A stretch of DNA of 64,000 nt from the NCBI GenBank assembly GCA_045598705.1, contig JAZLMM010000017.1:52772-116771 (forward strand), in the 5' to 3' direction. The DNA is from Scatonaster sp045598705 (GTDB lineage: Bacteria; Bacillota; Clostridia; Saccharofermentanales; Saccharofermentanaceae). Of this stretch, positions 25,418 through 35,000 are shown in pieces. Below the pieces are notes generated by a model. The model did not search any database. It was not told the origin of the DNA and worked only from the letters and a program-made list of their open reading frames with translations. Within the stretch, counting starts at the first letter, position 1. Each line of letters begins with the position of its first letter. The translations under genes were made by a program, and so were the position numbers.

Positions 25418-25879
25418 TTACTTCGTAATCAAGCTGATCAGCATGTTCTTAAAGATATCCATGCGTACCATTGCTTTCTTATCCGGATCGATGCCCGACA
25501 GCGCACGGTCAGAAATAGCCGCCTTGATCAGTCGCGCCGTCTTGGTATCCATGACCTCATAGTCAATGAAATTCAGCAAGTAGATCTCCGCCTGCTGTTG
25601 GGACAGTGTATCACCCAATGCGTTAATGGTATGCATGAGATAGTTCGTACCTGCCAGGCTCTGCACGCGGGAGATGCGGATCTGTCCACCACCGCCACGT
25701 CGGCTCTCTACTATATATCCCTGTCCGTTGGTAAATCGTGTAGAAATCACGTATGTGATCTGAGACGGCACACAATTCACACGTTCAGCCAGATCGCTTC
25801 GGTTAATGACCGCCGCGCCATCGTTCTCATCCAGCATCTCTTTGATCATCATTTCAATCACATCGACCAGTCTTGCCAT
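25418..25879 (-). CDS. ctsR: CtsR, repressor of class III heat-shock genes
   Basis: 153 aa. Starts MARLVDVIEMMIKEMLDEN. The DNA-binding part NRSDLAERVNCVPSQITYVISTRFTNGQGYIVESRRGGGGQIRI includes the conserved glycine-rich beta-wing that acts as the heat sensor. ATG 25879 follows AAGAAGGG; a longer frame to 26023 would cross the CtsR operator region and is unlike the family. It is first in the ctsR-mcsA-mcsB-clpC operon and should repress it by binding the heptads at 26027-26056. Confidence 0.96.
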   Translation of the reverse strand: MARLVDVIEMMIKEMLDENDGAAVINRSDLAERVNCVPSQITYVISTRFTNGQGYIVESRRGGGGQIRISRVQSLAGTNYLMHTINALGDTLSQQQAEIYLLNFIDYEVMDTKTARLIKAAISDRALSGIDPDKKAMVRMDIFKNMLISLITK

Positions 25880-26003
25880 ACGATTCCCTTCTTTCTCATA
25901 TATTTGTGCAAGTGCGCACCTCTTCGTCGCTTCAATATCCGGCGTCGTCCGCATTCGTATCTTCGCCGCTTCATCGCTCAGCATTGTCCGCACTCGCATT
26001 CCG

Positions 26004-26226
26004 CCATGAATTATCAAATCCATGCTTTTGACATTTGACTTTGACTTTCTTTGACTAATTTCATTATAACGCGCCCTTTTTGCTTGTCAACACTTTTCCA
26101 TAGAATTTCCGCGAATTATCAAATCCGTGGAAATTTCATGGAAATTCTCCCTTCAAACCGCCTCTGCGGGTGTTTTTTCCATAGAATTTCCGTGAAATGT
26201 CAAATCCGTGGAAATTCTATGGAAAC
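26004..26226. repeat. Three copies of a 21-bp element, two inside 16-bp palindromic arms
   Basis: On the minus strand the core CACGGATTTGAYAWTTCRCGG occurs at about 26109-26129 and 26190-26210, with a diverged third copy at about 26004-26024. The first two are enclosed by inverted arms: the copy near 26177-26226 has TTTCCATAGAATTTCC on the left and GGAAATTCTATGGAAA on the right (perfect 16 bp), and the copy near 26096-26145 has a slightly degraded right arm. They lie between the GlsB gene terminator and the CtsR promoter. This is a REP-like or regulatory element; no transposase is near. Confidence 0.75.
26027..26090 (-). promoter_or_regulatory. CtsR-controlled promoter of the clpC operon
   Basis: On the minus strand TTGACA (26085-26090), 16 bases, TATAAT (26063-26068). 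Just downstream, 26040-26056 reads AGTCAAA-GAA-AGTCAAA, an exact match to the CtsR consensus RGTCAAA-NAN-RGTCAAA. Two more heptads follow (26034-26040 and 26027-26033), giving four in a row and overlapping the transcription start. Confidence 0.92.
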
Positions 26227-26273
26227 TTCGCCGCCGCAGCCGCAACGTCCAACGGTATTTCAATCGGAAGTAC

Positions 26274-26314
26274 AAAAAAACTCCCTCCAGCACATCTTCA
26301 GCCGAAGGGAGTTT
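26274..26314 (-). terminator. Terminator after the GlsB-family gene
   Basis: Minus-strand arms AAACTCCCT and AGGGAGTTT close a hairpin that runs into seven T. Confidence 0.88.
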
Positions 26315-26339
26315 GCAAATACTTGTATTGGGATACAAC

Positions 26340-26591
26340 TTACTTCTTGATGAACTTGTCGTATACGAAGATCAGAGCAACTGCACCGATTACAGAAACG
26401 ATAAAACCACCGATATAGCTCGTTGCGCCAAGTCCAAGAATACCGAAGATGACGCCGGCTACGATACCACCGACAATACCAAGGATAATGTCCATAATGA
26501 TACCGTTGCTCTTATTCATGAGTTTGCTTGCTACAAAACCTGCAACACCACCCACAACAATGTCAATCAGTAAGCCAATGATAAAATCCAT
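26340..26591 (-). CDS. GlsB/YeaQ/YmgE-family stress membrane protein
   Basis: 83 aa, three membrane helices with abundant glycine: IIGLLIDIVVGGVAGFVASKLM, then IIMDIILGIVGGIVAGVIFGILG and a third helix ending VYDKFIKK. The GG..AG and GIVGGIVAG patterns are typical of transglycosylase-associated (GlsB/YeaQ) proteins, which are induced by general or envelope stress; biochemical function unknown. ATG 26591 follows GAGGAGGAG. Its promoter overlaps a palindrome at 26613-26640, and it has its own terminator. Confidence 0.88.
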   Translation of the reverse strand: MDFIIGLLIDIVVGGVAGFVASKLMNKSNGIIMDIILGIVGGIVAGVIFGILGLGATSYIGGFIVSVIGAVALIFVYDKFIKK

Positions 26592-26612
26592 AACTTATCT
26601 CCTCCTCACGTT

Positions 26613-26640
26613 TGATGATACTTCAAGTATAGCATCATCA
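26613..26640 (-). promoter_or_regulatory. Extended -10 promoter under an imperfect palindrome (GlsB gene)
   Basis: The minus strand has TGCTATACT (26626-26634), an extended -10. It lies within the dyad TGATGATACTT-C-AAGTATA-GC-ATCATCA, broken by only two bases, which would suit a repressor site. Confidence 0.5.
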
Positions 26641-26679
26641 CGGAGAGACAAATTTATACATTTGGTAAACAATTCCGTA

Positions 26680-28134
26680 TTAGCCAATGAATCGGCGGAT
26701 TGTCAAAATAGTGCCCATGTCCAAGCTACCCCAGACAACAGCGTCTCGGCTGGAGGAAGCGTGAATGACCTGTCCGCCACCTGCATAGATAGCAACGTGA
26801 TCGGCAATACCGTCACCGCCTTTTAAGTCATATACGATCACATCACCTATGGCGATATCCGAACGACTGACACCCATTCCGACATATCGGATAGAGTTTG
26901 ACTGGTGCGGAACCGAGACGCCGACCTGTCGGTAACAATATACAACCAGACCCGAACAGTCCACGCCACCGGAACTCTCGCCACACCATACGTAATCTAC
27001 GCCCAGCATGGACTTGGCAATGTTGATGATACTCTCACCATTTACACCGGTAATCTTCGGCGGCGGATTACCATTTCCACCACTACTCTTCTTACTGCTG
27101 CTCTTCTTTCCGCCACCGGAACTACTCGGCTTTGGTGTCGGCTTCGGTGTTGGTGTCGGCGGAGCCTTGGTCGTTGTATAGGAAACATATACATAGCCCT
27201 CCGTGCCATCGTCCAAAGTAACGTGATACCACTGATTATTCGCAACGCCCGAACAGTGCAGTCTTGTGTAGCGGGACATTTCCTTAATGACCTCAGACTC
27301 CGTACTGGCCTGGGCACGAAGTTTCAGTCCATCTGCATCGACCCATACCGTACGATCAATCTCATTAAATACCATATTGTAGGAAAGCGATGCGGTCAGA
27401 ACGTATCCTTCTACACCTTCTCTAGTCACAACCAACGACCATGTATCACCTTGAGAAATCTGTGTGACGCGCGTGGAGCGGTCAATCTCTGCCACCGTCT
27501 CAGAATCCATATTCGGCGTCTTCTTGAGAATCGTATTCGTTGTCTTGATATAGTAGTCCTCATTTGTCGGGACAAAAGCACTGGTATCCAGCATCTCAAT
27601 TGGCAGATCAGAGGAGTCATAGGTCTGCACGATCTGTGCAGTCATGATGTCCTTGTACTTGGCTTCGTTACGCCTTGCGTCATCAAAATAAGTAGCCGCA
27701 ATCAGCTGACCCTCACCGATGTGCATCAGGCCATCGTCCTGGTTCTGCCCAGCATTGGGGTCCAGCGGGGGTTCTTCCAAGCCTTCCGGGTTATTGGGAT
27801 CAAATGGTGGTTCCTCTAATCCTTCCGGATTGTTCGGGTCAATCGTTACTTCCGTATTCTCTGTGGGATCTGAAGTTACGCCTGTCGTGGAAGTAGGATC
27901 AACGGTAGTTTCTGAGGTTGAACTCTGTGCACTAATGGCCCAGTCTTCGACAAGCACTTCTTCTTGATCATCATATGGATAGGTATCGGCATATGCGCGC
28001 GCCACAACGACTCCTGGCGGCGTACTCTCGCGAAGTCCGACTGGAATCAACATTACTGGAAACGTAATCATTAGGCAGATTACAATCGATACGATTGCCA
28101 ACCGATTTGTACGGTTCTTCTTCCGCTGACGCAT
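26680..28134 (-). CDS. Secreted NlpC/P60 peptidoglycan endopeptidase with two SH3b domains
   Basis: 484 aa. Signal anchor (about 12-33); a Ser/Thr/Pro/acidic region with a duplicated DPNNPEGLEEPP unit (about 98-126); two bacterial SH3 domains (about 195-260 and 265-325); a Pro/Ser/Gly/Lys linker; and a C-terminal NlpC/P60 domain from about 360. The catalytic Cys is in VDCSGLVVYCY, the His in DHVAIYAGGG, and the third polar residue in VIHASSS. It should cut gamma-D-Glu-diaminopimelate-type bonds in peptidoglycan during growth. ATG 28134 follows GGAGGTGA; promoter at 28163-28191. Confidence 0.94.
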   Translation of the reverse strand: MRQRKKNRTNRLAIVSIVICLMITFPVMLIPVGLRESTPPGVVVARAYADTYPYDDQEEVLVEDWAISAQSSTSETTVDPTSTTGVTSDPTENTEVTIDPNNPEGLEEPPFDPNNPEGLEEPPLDPNAGQNQDDGLMHIGEGQLIAATYFDDARRNEAKYKDIMTAQIVQTYDSSDLPIEMLDTSAFVPTNEDYYIKTTNTILKKTPNMDSETVAEIDRSTRVTQISQGDTWSLVVTREGVEGYVLTASLSYNMVFNEIDRTVWVDADGLKLRAQASTESEVIKEMSRYTRLHCSGVANNQWYHVTLDDGTEGYVYVSYTTTKAPPTPTPKPTPKPSSSGGGKKSSSKKSSGGNGNPPPKITGVNGESIINIAKSMLGVDYVWCGESSGGVDCSGLVVYCYRQVGVSVPHQSNSIRYVGMGVSRSDIAIGDVIVYDLKGGDGIADHVAIYAGGGQVIHASSSRDAVVWGSLDMGTILTIRRFIG

Positions 28135-28162
28135 GCTTCACCTCCATTATTAATCACTTTCT

Positions 28163-28191
28163 ATTTTACTTGCCCCCCAAATCAAAGTCAA
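28163..28191 (-). promoter_or_regulatory. Promoter of the NlpC/P60 gene
   Basis: Minus strand TTGACT (28186-28191), 17 bases, TAAAAT (28163-28168), 29 bases before the ATG. Confidence 0.7.
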
Positions 28192-28282
28192 AAAAAGTGA
28201 CATTTCTCTTATTTTACAATCTTGTGTCGTCTCAGGCATACAGCACGCAATTTACCTATACTTTTCGCACATTTTATGTAGT

Positions 28283-28313
28283 AAAAAGACTGCCCCGCAT
28301 GTGCGAGGCAGTC
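28283..28313 (-). terminator. Terminator of rpoBC
   Basis: Minus strand GACTGCC and GGCAGTC pair, continue with an inner CGC/GCG part, and end in TTTTTA. It lies 50 bases after the rpoC stop. Confidence 0.9.
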
Positions 28314-28362
28314 CCTGTGAATACTTGTCTTGTCAGTTGCTCGAAATCAAGCAACGTAAGGA

Positions 28363-31300
28363 TTACTGTTCACCAATCAGGCTCGGAATCACAACCGGAT
28401 CTTTGCCGAGCAACTCGTTGTTCTCTGGAAGTGCCGGAACAGCGGTCAGGTTTCTGTACTTGACCATACCGGTACCAGCAGGGATGAGCTTACCGATGAT
28501 AACGTTCTCCTTGAGACCGTAGAGTGGGTCGATCTTACCCTTTACTGCAGCATCGGTCAGGACACGAGTGGTCTCCTGGAAGGAAGCAGCAGACAGGAAG
28601 GAGTCGGTCGCCAGAGAAGCTTTGGTAATACCGAGCAGGATACGCTTACCCTTTGCCGGCTCTTTGCCCTCAGCCTCAGCCTTCACGTTTGCATCCTCGA
28701 AGTCGAACATGTCGACGGTAGAACCAGTCATGAGATCTGTATCACCCGGATCATCAATTCTGATCTTACGCATCATCTGACGTGTGATTACTTCGATATG
28801 CTTATCGTTGATGGTAACACCACCGCTCTTATAAACCTTGATGACTTCGGATACGATGTACTTCTGTACGCCACGAACACCCTTGATCTTCATGATTTCT
28901 TGTGGGCTAACTGTACCATCTGTCAGCAGATCTCCAGCCTCTACGAATTCGCCTTCCTTGACCTTGAGGGTTGCGGAATAAGGAATTGCATAGCGCTTCT
29001 CTTCGATCTCGATCTCGCTATCCGGATTCGGATTAACAGTGATTGCTTCACCTTCTGGTGTTGCAGGTGTTACAACGATAACCTTCTTATGCTTCTGATC
29101 CTCTGTGATGGATACGATACCATCGATTTCAGAGATCGTAGCCTGACCCTTTGGCTTACGAGCTTCGAAAAGTTCCTCAACACGTGGGAGACCCTGTGTA
29201 ATATCATCGCCGGAAGCGATACCACCGGTATGGAACGTACGCATGGTCAGCTGTGTACCAGGCTCACCGATAGACTGTGCAGCCATGATACCCACTGCTT
29301 CACCACCGATCGTCGGCTGGCCGGAAGCAAGGTTCAAACCGTAGCACTTGCTGCAGACACCATGACGAGCACGGCAGTCAAATACGGAACGGATCTTTAC
29401 CTTCTCATAACCGCAAGACTCAATCTTCTTTGCCAGATCAGCTGTAATTAGATCATTTCTAGCAACAATCAGGTTGTTCTTGTCGTTCAGATCGTAAATA
29501 TCTTCTGCAGCATAACGTCCTGTGAGACGATCACTGATAGACTTCACAACATCCTTCTTGGTACCCGCAACAGTAGCGATTTCCTTGACCCAAGTAAAAT
29601 CATCTGTACCGCAATCTTCTTCGGTAACGATAACATCCTGTGCAACATCGACGAGACGACGTGTGAGGTAACCAGAGTCAGCGGTCTTCAGAGCGGTATC
29701 GGACAGTGCCTTACGAGCACCGTGGGAAGAGATGAAGAACTCCAACACGTTCATGCCTTCACGGAGGTTAGACTTGATCGGGATTTCGATGGTCTTACCG
29801 GATGTATCTGCCATGTTACCACGCATACCAGCGAGCTGCTTGATCTGCTGAGAGGAACCACGGGCACCGGAGTCAGCCATCATCTTGATTGGGTTGTACT
29901 CACCAAGAGAATCAATCAATGCCTTTGTGATTGCATCAGTTGTAGAAGACCAAATCTTAACGACTGCTGTATAACGACCATCTTCATCGAGAAGACCTCT
30001 CTTATACATCTTGTTGACGTACTCAACTTTATCCTCTGCTTCGTGAACCATCTTCTCCTTAACATCCGGCACGATCATGTCTTCGATACCGATGGAGATA
30101 CCACCACGGGTAGAATACTTATAACCCATTGCCTTGATGTTATCGAGAAGTTTTGCTGTATCACCGATACCGTGTACACGGATAGAACGGGAAATTACGT
30201 CCGCCAATTGCTTCTTACCAACTACGAAATCGCACTCGAGAACAAGCTCGTTGCCTTCCTTTGTACGATCAACATAGCCCAGATCCTGTGGGATGATCTC
30301 ATTGAAGATGAAACGACCCAATGTGGACTTAACGATTCTTGTCATCGGTGCACCATTGAATTCACGTGTTACACGAATGCCGATCGGTGCATGGAGCTCG
30401 AGGTGATGATCACCATAAGCCATAATCGCCTCATCGATAGAGGAGAAGACCATGCCTTCACCCTTCTCATTCGGCTTTGTGATGGTCAGGTAGTAGCAAC
30501 CGAGAATCATATCCTGTGTCGGAACGGTAACAGGGTTACCATCCTGAGGCTTCAACAGGTTGTTGGTAGAAAGCATGAGGAATCTTGCCTCAGCCTGTGC
30601 CTCTGCTGAAAGCGGAACGTGTACAGCCATCTGGTCACCATCGAAGTCAGCGTTGAACGCGGTACAAACGAGTGGGTGGAGCTTAATCGCACGACCTTCA
30701 ACCAGTACCGGCTCGAATGCCTGAATACCAAGTCTATGGAGCGTCGGTGCACGGTTCAGCATAACCGGATGATCCTTGATAACATCCTCGAGGATATCCC
30801 ATACGACATCTGCTGCACGCTCAACCATGCGTTTTGCGGTCTTGATGTGCTGTGCATGTCCCTCAAGAACGAGTCTCTTCATAACGAAAGGCTTGAAGAG
30901 CTCCAGTGCCATTTCCTTCGGGAGACCGCACTGGTGCATACGAAGTTCCGGACCTACAACGATAACGGAACGACCGGAATAGTCAACACGCTTACCGAGG
31001 AGGTTCTGACGGAAACGACCCTGCTTACCTTTGAGCATATCGGACAGAGACTTCAGTGCACGAGAGGAAGCACCTGTAACCGGACGACCACGACGGCCGT
31101 TATCGATCAGGGCGTCAACTGCTTCCTGAAGCATTCTCTTCTCGTTTCTAATAATGATTTCCGGTGCACCGAGCTGCAGGAGCTTGGACAGACGGTTATT
31201 TCTGTTGATAACACGACGATACAGATCATTCAAGTCAGATGTGGCGAAACGACCGCCATCGAGCTGTACCATAGGACGGAGCTCCGGAGGAAGTACCGGC

Positions 31301-31995
31301 AGTACATCCAGAATCATCCACTCTGGTTTGTTACCAGACTTCTTGAAGGACTCAAGGACCTCAAGTCTCTTGATGATACGAGCTTTCTTCTGACCACTTG
31401 CAGACTGATAGTCCTCATGGAGCTGAGCTGCCAGACCTTCGATATCCAGTTCCTGGAGAAGGAGCTTGACTGCTTCTGCACCCATCATAGCCTTGAAGGC
31501 TGTCTTGCCATAGTTCTTGACGTTTTCCTGGTATTCCAATTCGTCAATGATGGCACACTTTGCCAAGTTGGTCGTACCTGGATCTACTACGATATAAGCA
31601 CCGAAATACAGCACTCTCTCGAGCTGCTTCGGAGATACATCCAGAAGAAGACTCATACGAGACGGTGTACCGCGGAAGTACCAGATATGAGATACCGGAG
31701 CGGCCAACTCAATGTGACCCAGACGCTCACGACGTACCTTGGAACGTGTTACTTCAACACCGCAACGATCGCAGATGATGCCCTTGTAACGGATCTTCTT
31801 ATACTTACCGCAGTGACATTCCCAGTCTTTCTGTGGTCCGAAGATACGCTCGCAGAAAAGACCGTCACGTTCCGGCTTCAGCGTACGATAATTAATCGTT
31901 TCTGGCTTTTTTACTTCACCATGAGACCAGCTCTTGATGGTCTCCGGAGATGCCAGGCGAATACCGATTGATTCGAAATGATTCATTTCAAACAT
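28363..31995 (-). CDS. rpoC: RNA polymerase beta' subunit
   Basis: 1210 aa. The N-terminus MFEMNHFESIGIRLASPETIKSWSHGEVKKPETINYRTLKPERDGLFCERIFGP is standard for Firmicutes. Zinc-binding Cys residues are in CHCGKYKKIRYKGIICDRCG; the catalytic Mg site is NADFDGD; the trigger-loop region GAVGIMAAQSIGEPGTQLTMRTFHTGG-like segment is intact, as is the second zinc site CRARHGVCSKCYGLNL. An upstream GTG at 32022 overlaps rpoB as GTGA, but ATG 31995 with GGAG upstream matches family starts. Co-transcribed with rpoB. Confidence 0.98.
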   Translation of the reverse strand: MFEMNHFESIGIRLASPETIKSWSHGEVKKPETINYRTLKPERDGLFCERIFGPQKDWECHCGKYKKIRYKGIICDRCGVEVTRSKVRRERLGHIELAAPVSHIWYFRGTPSRMSLLLDVSPKQLERVLYFGAYIVVDPGTTNLAKCAIIDELEYQENVKNYGKTAFKAMMGAEAVKLLLQELDIEGLAAQLHEDYQSASGQKKARIIKRLEVLESFKKSGNKPEWMILDVLPVLPPELRPMVQLDGGRFATSDLNDLYRRVINRNNRLSKLLQLGAPEIIIRNEKRMLQEAVDALIDNGRRGRPVTGASSRALKSLSDMLKGKQGRFRQNLLGKRVDYSGRSVIVVGPELRMHQCGLPKEMALELFKPFVMKRLVLEGHAQHIKTAKRMVERAADVVWDILEDVIKDHPVMLNRAPTLHRLGIQAFEPVLVEGRAIKLHPLVCTAFNADFDGDQMAVHVPLSAEAQAEARFLMLSTNNLLKPQDGNPVTVPTQDMILGCYYLTITKPNEKGEGMVFSSIDEAIMAYGDHHLELHAPIGIRVTREFNGAPMTRIVKSTLGRFIFNEIIPQDLGYVDRTKEGNELVLECDFVVGKKQLADVISRSIRVHGIGDTAKLLDNIKAMGYKYSTRGGISIGIEDMIVPDVKEKMVHEAEDKVEYVNKMYKRGLLDEDGRYTAVVKIWSSTTDAITKALIDSLGEYNPIKMMADSGARGSSQQIKQLAGMRGNMADTSGKTIEIPIKSNLREGMNVLEFFISSHGARKALSDTALKTADSGYLTRRLVDVAQDVIVTEEDCGTDDFTWVKEIATVAGTKKDVVKSISDRLTGRYAAEDIYDLNDKNNLIVARNDLITADLAKKIESCGYEKVKIRSVFDCRARHGVCSKCYGLNLASGQPTIGGEAVGIMAAQSIGEPGTQLTMRTFHTGGIASGDDITQGLPRVEELFEARKPKGQATISEIDGIVSITEDQKHKKVIVVTPATPEGEAITVNPNPDSEIEIEEKRYAIPYSATLKVKEGEFVEAGDLLTDGTVSPQEIMKIKGVRGVQKYIVSEVIKVYKSGGVTINDKHIEVITRQMMRKIRIDDPGDTDLMTGSTVDMFDFEDANVKAEAEGKEPAKGKRILLGITKASLATDSFLSAASFQETTRVLTDAAVKGKIDPLYGLKENVIIGKLIPAGTGMVKYRNLTAVPALPENNELLGKDPVVIPSLIGEQ

Positions 31996-32018
31996 ATACT
32001 TGCTATCTCCTTCCCAAC

Positions 32019-35000
32019 TCACAATTCATCTTCCATGGACGCAAGATCATCCATGCTAGGTTCAATATCATCGCTGGAATCGTCGATCAACTCGCCGTCT
32101 TCGCCAACTTCAGAGAAACCTGCTGCGCCCATTTCACTCTCGTCCATCTCATTGAACTTCATAAGAAGATCCTGAGTCGGTTCTGCCAGATTTTCTTCTT
32201 CCTCAGCTGCATCCTTGAGCTTGTACTCTTCGTCACCGGTATAGATGCGAACATCCAAAGCCAGAGACTGCAACTCACGAACCAGTACCTTGAAGGATTC
32301 TGGAATACCGGCTTCTGGTACGCTCTGTCCCTTAACGATTGCCTCATAGGTCTTCGTACGTCCGGTGATATCGTCGGACTTGACTGTGAGGATCTCCTGC
32401 AGAGTGTGTGCAGCACCATATGCCTCGAGGGCCCAAACTTCCATCTCACCGAAACGCTGACCACCAAACTGTGCTTTACCACCGAGAGGCTGCTGGGTAA
32501 CCAGTGAATATGGACCAATAGAACGGGCGTGAATCTTATCGTCAACGAGGTGATGGAGCTTGAGGTAATACATAACACCAACGGTGATACGGTTCTCGAA
32601 AGGCTCACCTGTACGTCCATCGTAGAGGATCGTCTTACCATCTTCATCAATACCAGCCAGCTGGAATGCCTGAACGATATCGTTCTCGTTTGCACCATCG
32701 AAAACCGGCGTTGCAACCTTCCAGTTCAGCGCACGCGCTGCACGACCGAGGTGTACTTCAAGAAGCTGACCGATGTTCATACGAGACGGAACGCCGAGAG
32801 GATTCAATACGATATCCAGTGGTGTACCATCTGGCAGGAAAGGCATATCCTCTTCCGGAAGAATTCTGGAAACAACACCCTTGTTACCATGACGACCAGC
32901 CATCTTATCACCAACAGAGAGCTTTCTCTTCTGTGCGATATAGACACGAACCAGTTTGTTCACGCTACCCTTCAAAACATTCTCGTCTTCCTTCGTGAAT
33001 GTCTTGACATCTACAACGATACCTGACTCACCATGTGGAACACGAACGGATGTATCACGAACTTCACGAATCTTCTCACCGAAGATTGCACGGTAGAGAC
33101 GTTCTTCCGGTGTCAGTTCTGTCTCACCCTTCGGTGTAACCTTACCAACAAGGATATCACCTGCACGAACCTCAGCACCGATACGGATCACACCGTTCTC
33201 GTCGAGTTCCTTGAGGGCGTCATCACTAACGTTCGGAATCTCACGTGTGATCTCTTCCGCACCGAGCTTGGTGTCACGAGCTTCACACTCATACTCTTCA
33301 ATATGGATGGATGTATATACATCATCGCGGACCATACGCTCGTTAATCAGAACGGCGTCCTCGTAGTTGTAACCTTCCCAAGTCATGAAGCCGATGAGTA
33401 CGTTCTTACCAAGAGCAAGCTCACCACTCTCTGTAGAAGGACCATCTGCAATGACATCACCCTTCTTGACTGTCTCGCCCATACGAACGATTGGGCGCTG
33501 GTTGATGCATGTACTCTGGTTGGATCTCTGATACTTGGTCAGACGATACTCATGTTCTTTTCCATCTGCAGAAGTGATTACGATGCGATCCGCAGAAACG
33601 AACGTAACCTGACCATCCTGCTTCGCTACCTTACAAACACCGGAGTCCTTCGCTGCACGATACTCCATACCGGTACCAATGATTGGCGCTTCCGGCTTAA
33701 TGAGCGGTACAGCCTGACGCTGCATGTTGGAGCCCATGAGTGCACGGTTCGCGTCATCGTTTCCGAGGAATGGGATCAAGGATGTTGCAACGGATACCAA
33801 CTGCTTCGGCGATACGTCCATGTAGTCAACACCGGACGGATCCACTTCGATGAACTGGTCGAGGTGACGGCATACAACCTTCTTGCTGATAAAATGTCCC
33901 TGCTCGTCGATTGGCTCATTGGCCTGTGCGATGTTGAAGTTATCCTCACGGTCGGCTGTCATGTAGACAACATCCTTTGTAACAACACCTTTCTCCTTAT
34001 CGTACACACGATATGGTGTCTCAACGAAACCATAGTGGTTGACCTTTGCATAAGTTGCCAGGGAGTTGATCAAACCGATGTTCGGACCTTCAGGTGTCTC
34101 AATCGGGCACATACGACCATAGTGAGAGGAGTGAACGTCTCGAACTTCGAAGTTTGCACGGTCACGGGAAAGACCGCCAGGTCCCAATGCAGAGAGACGA
34201 CGCTTATGTGTCAACTCAGCCAATGGGTTCGGCTGATCCATGAACTGAGACAACTGAGAAGATCCGAAGAACTCCTTCACAGCTGCGCTGACCGGACGAG
34301 TATTGACGAGCTGGTTCGGATGAGTCGGCTCTTCGTCGGATACAGCATTCATGCGCTCTCTGATATTTCTTTCCATACGAGAGAAACCAATACGGATCTG
34401 ATTCTGCAGGAGTTCACCAACAGAACGGATACGACGGTTACCCAAGTGGTCGATGTTATCTCTTGAACCAACACCATACTCCAGACCAAGTAAGTAGCTG
34501 ACGGAAGCGATAATATCCTCGATGATGAGGTGCTTCGGCATCAGTTCGCCGACTTGCGCACGCAAAGCATTCATCAATGCTTCGGCATACTCCGTTTTCT
34601 TAGCTGTTGCACGAACTTCGGAGATGATGTTACGAAGAATCGTTGTACGAACCATCTCGTTGATTGGAGTCTGATCAATATCGAAGCCCTTCAGTTCCTT
34701 GGCAGAGAAGCTCGCACGGATGTACTTGTCGCAATCTACACGTGCGTTACCAATAACCTTGAATGGTTGATCAGAAATTCTGTCTGCATCACCGATCTTC
34801 GTGATTGGGTAAACATACACTTCGTTGATACCAGCATCCTGAATCTCCCAAGCCTTATCGGAAGTGATCACTTCACCAGCCTTGAGAAGTACTTCACCCT
34901 CATCAGTGATAATATCGGATACTGCTTTGTGGCCCTTGATACGAGCAGCCAGAGACAGTTTCTTATTAATCTTATAAATACCTACGCGAGCGAGATCGTA

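Noticed and set aside
26051..26350. 99-residue plus-strand frame across the palindromic repeats
   Set aside because: Its repeated peptide (FHRIS...QIRGN) only reflects the DNA palindromes; there is no ribosome site.
30619..34466. Long plus-strand reading frames (for example 30619-31971 and 33033-34466)
   Set aside because: They are antisense to rpoC and rpoB, whose proteins are unmistakable; they arise from codon bias and have no family motifs.
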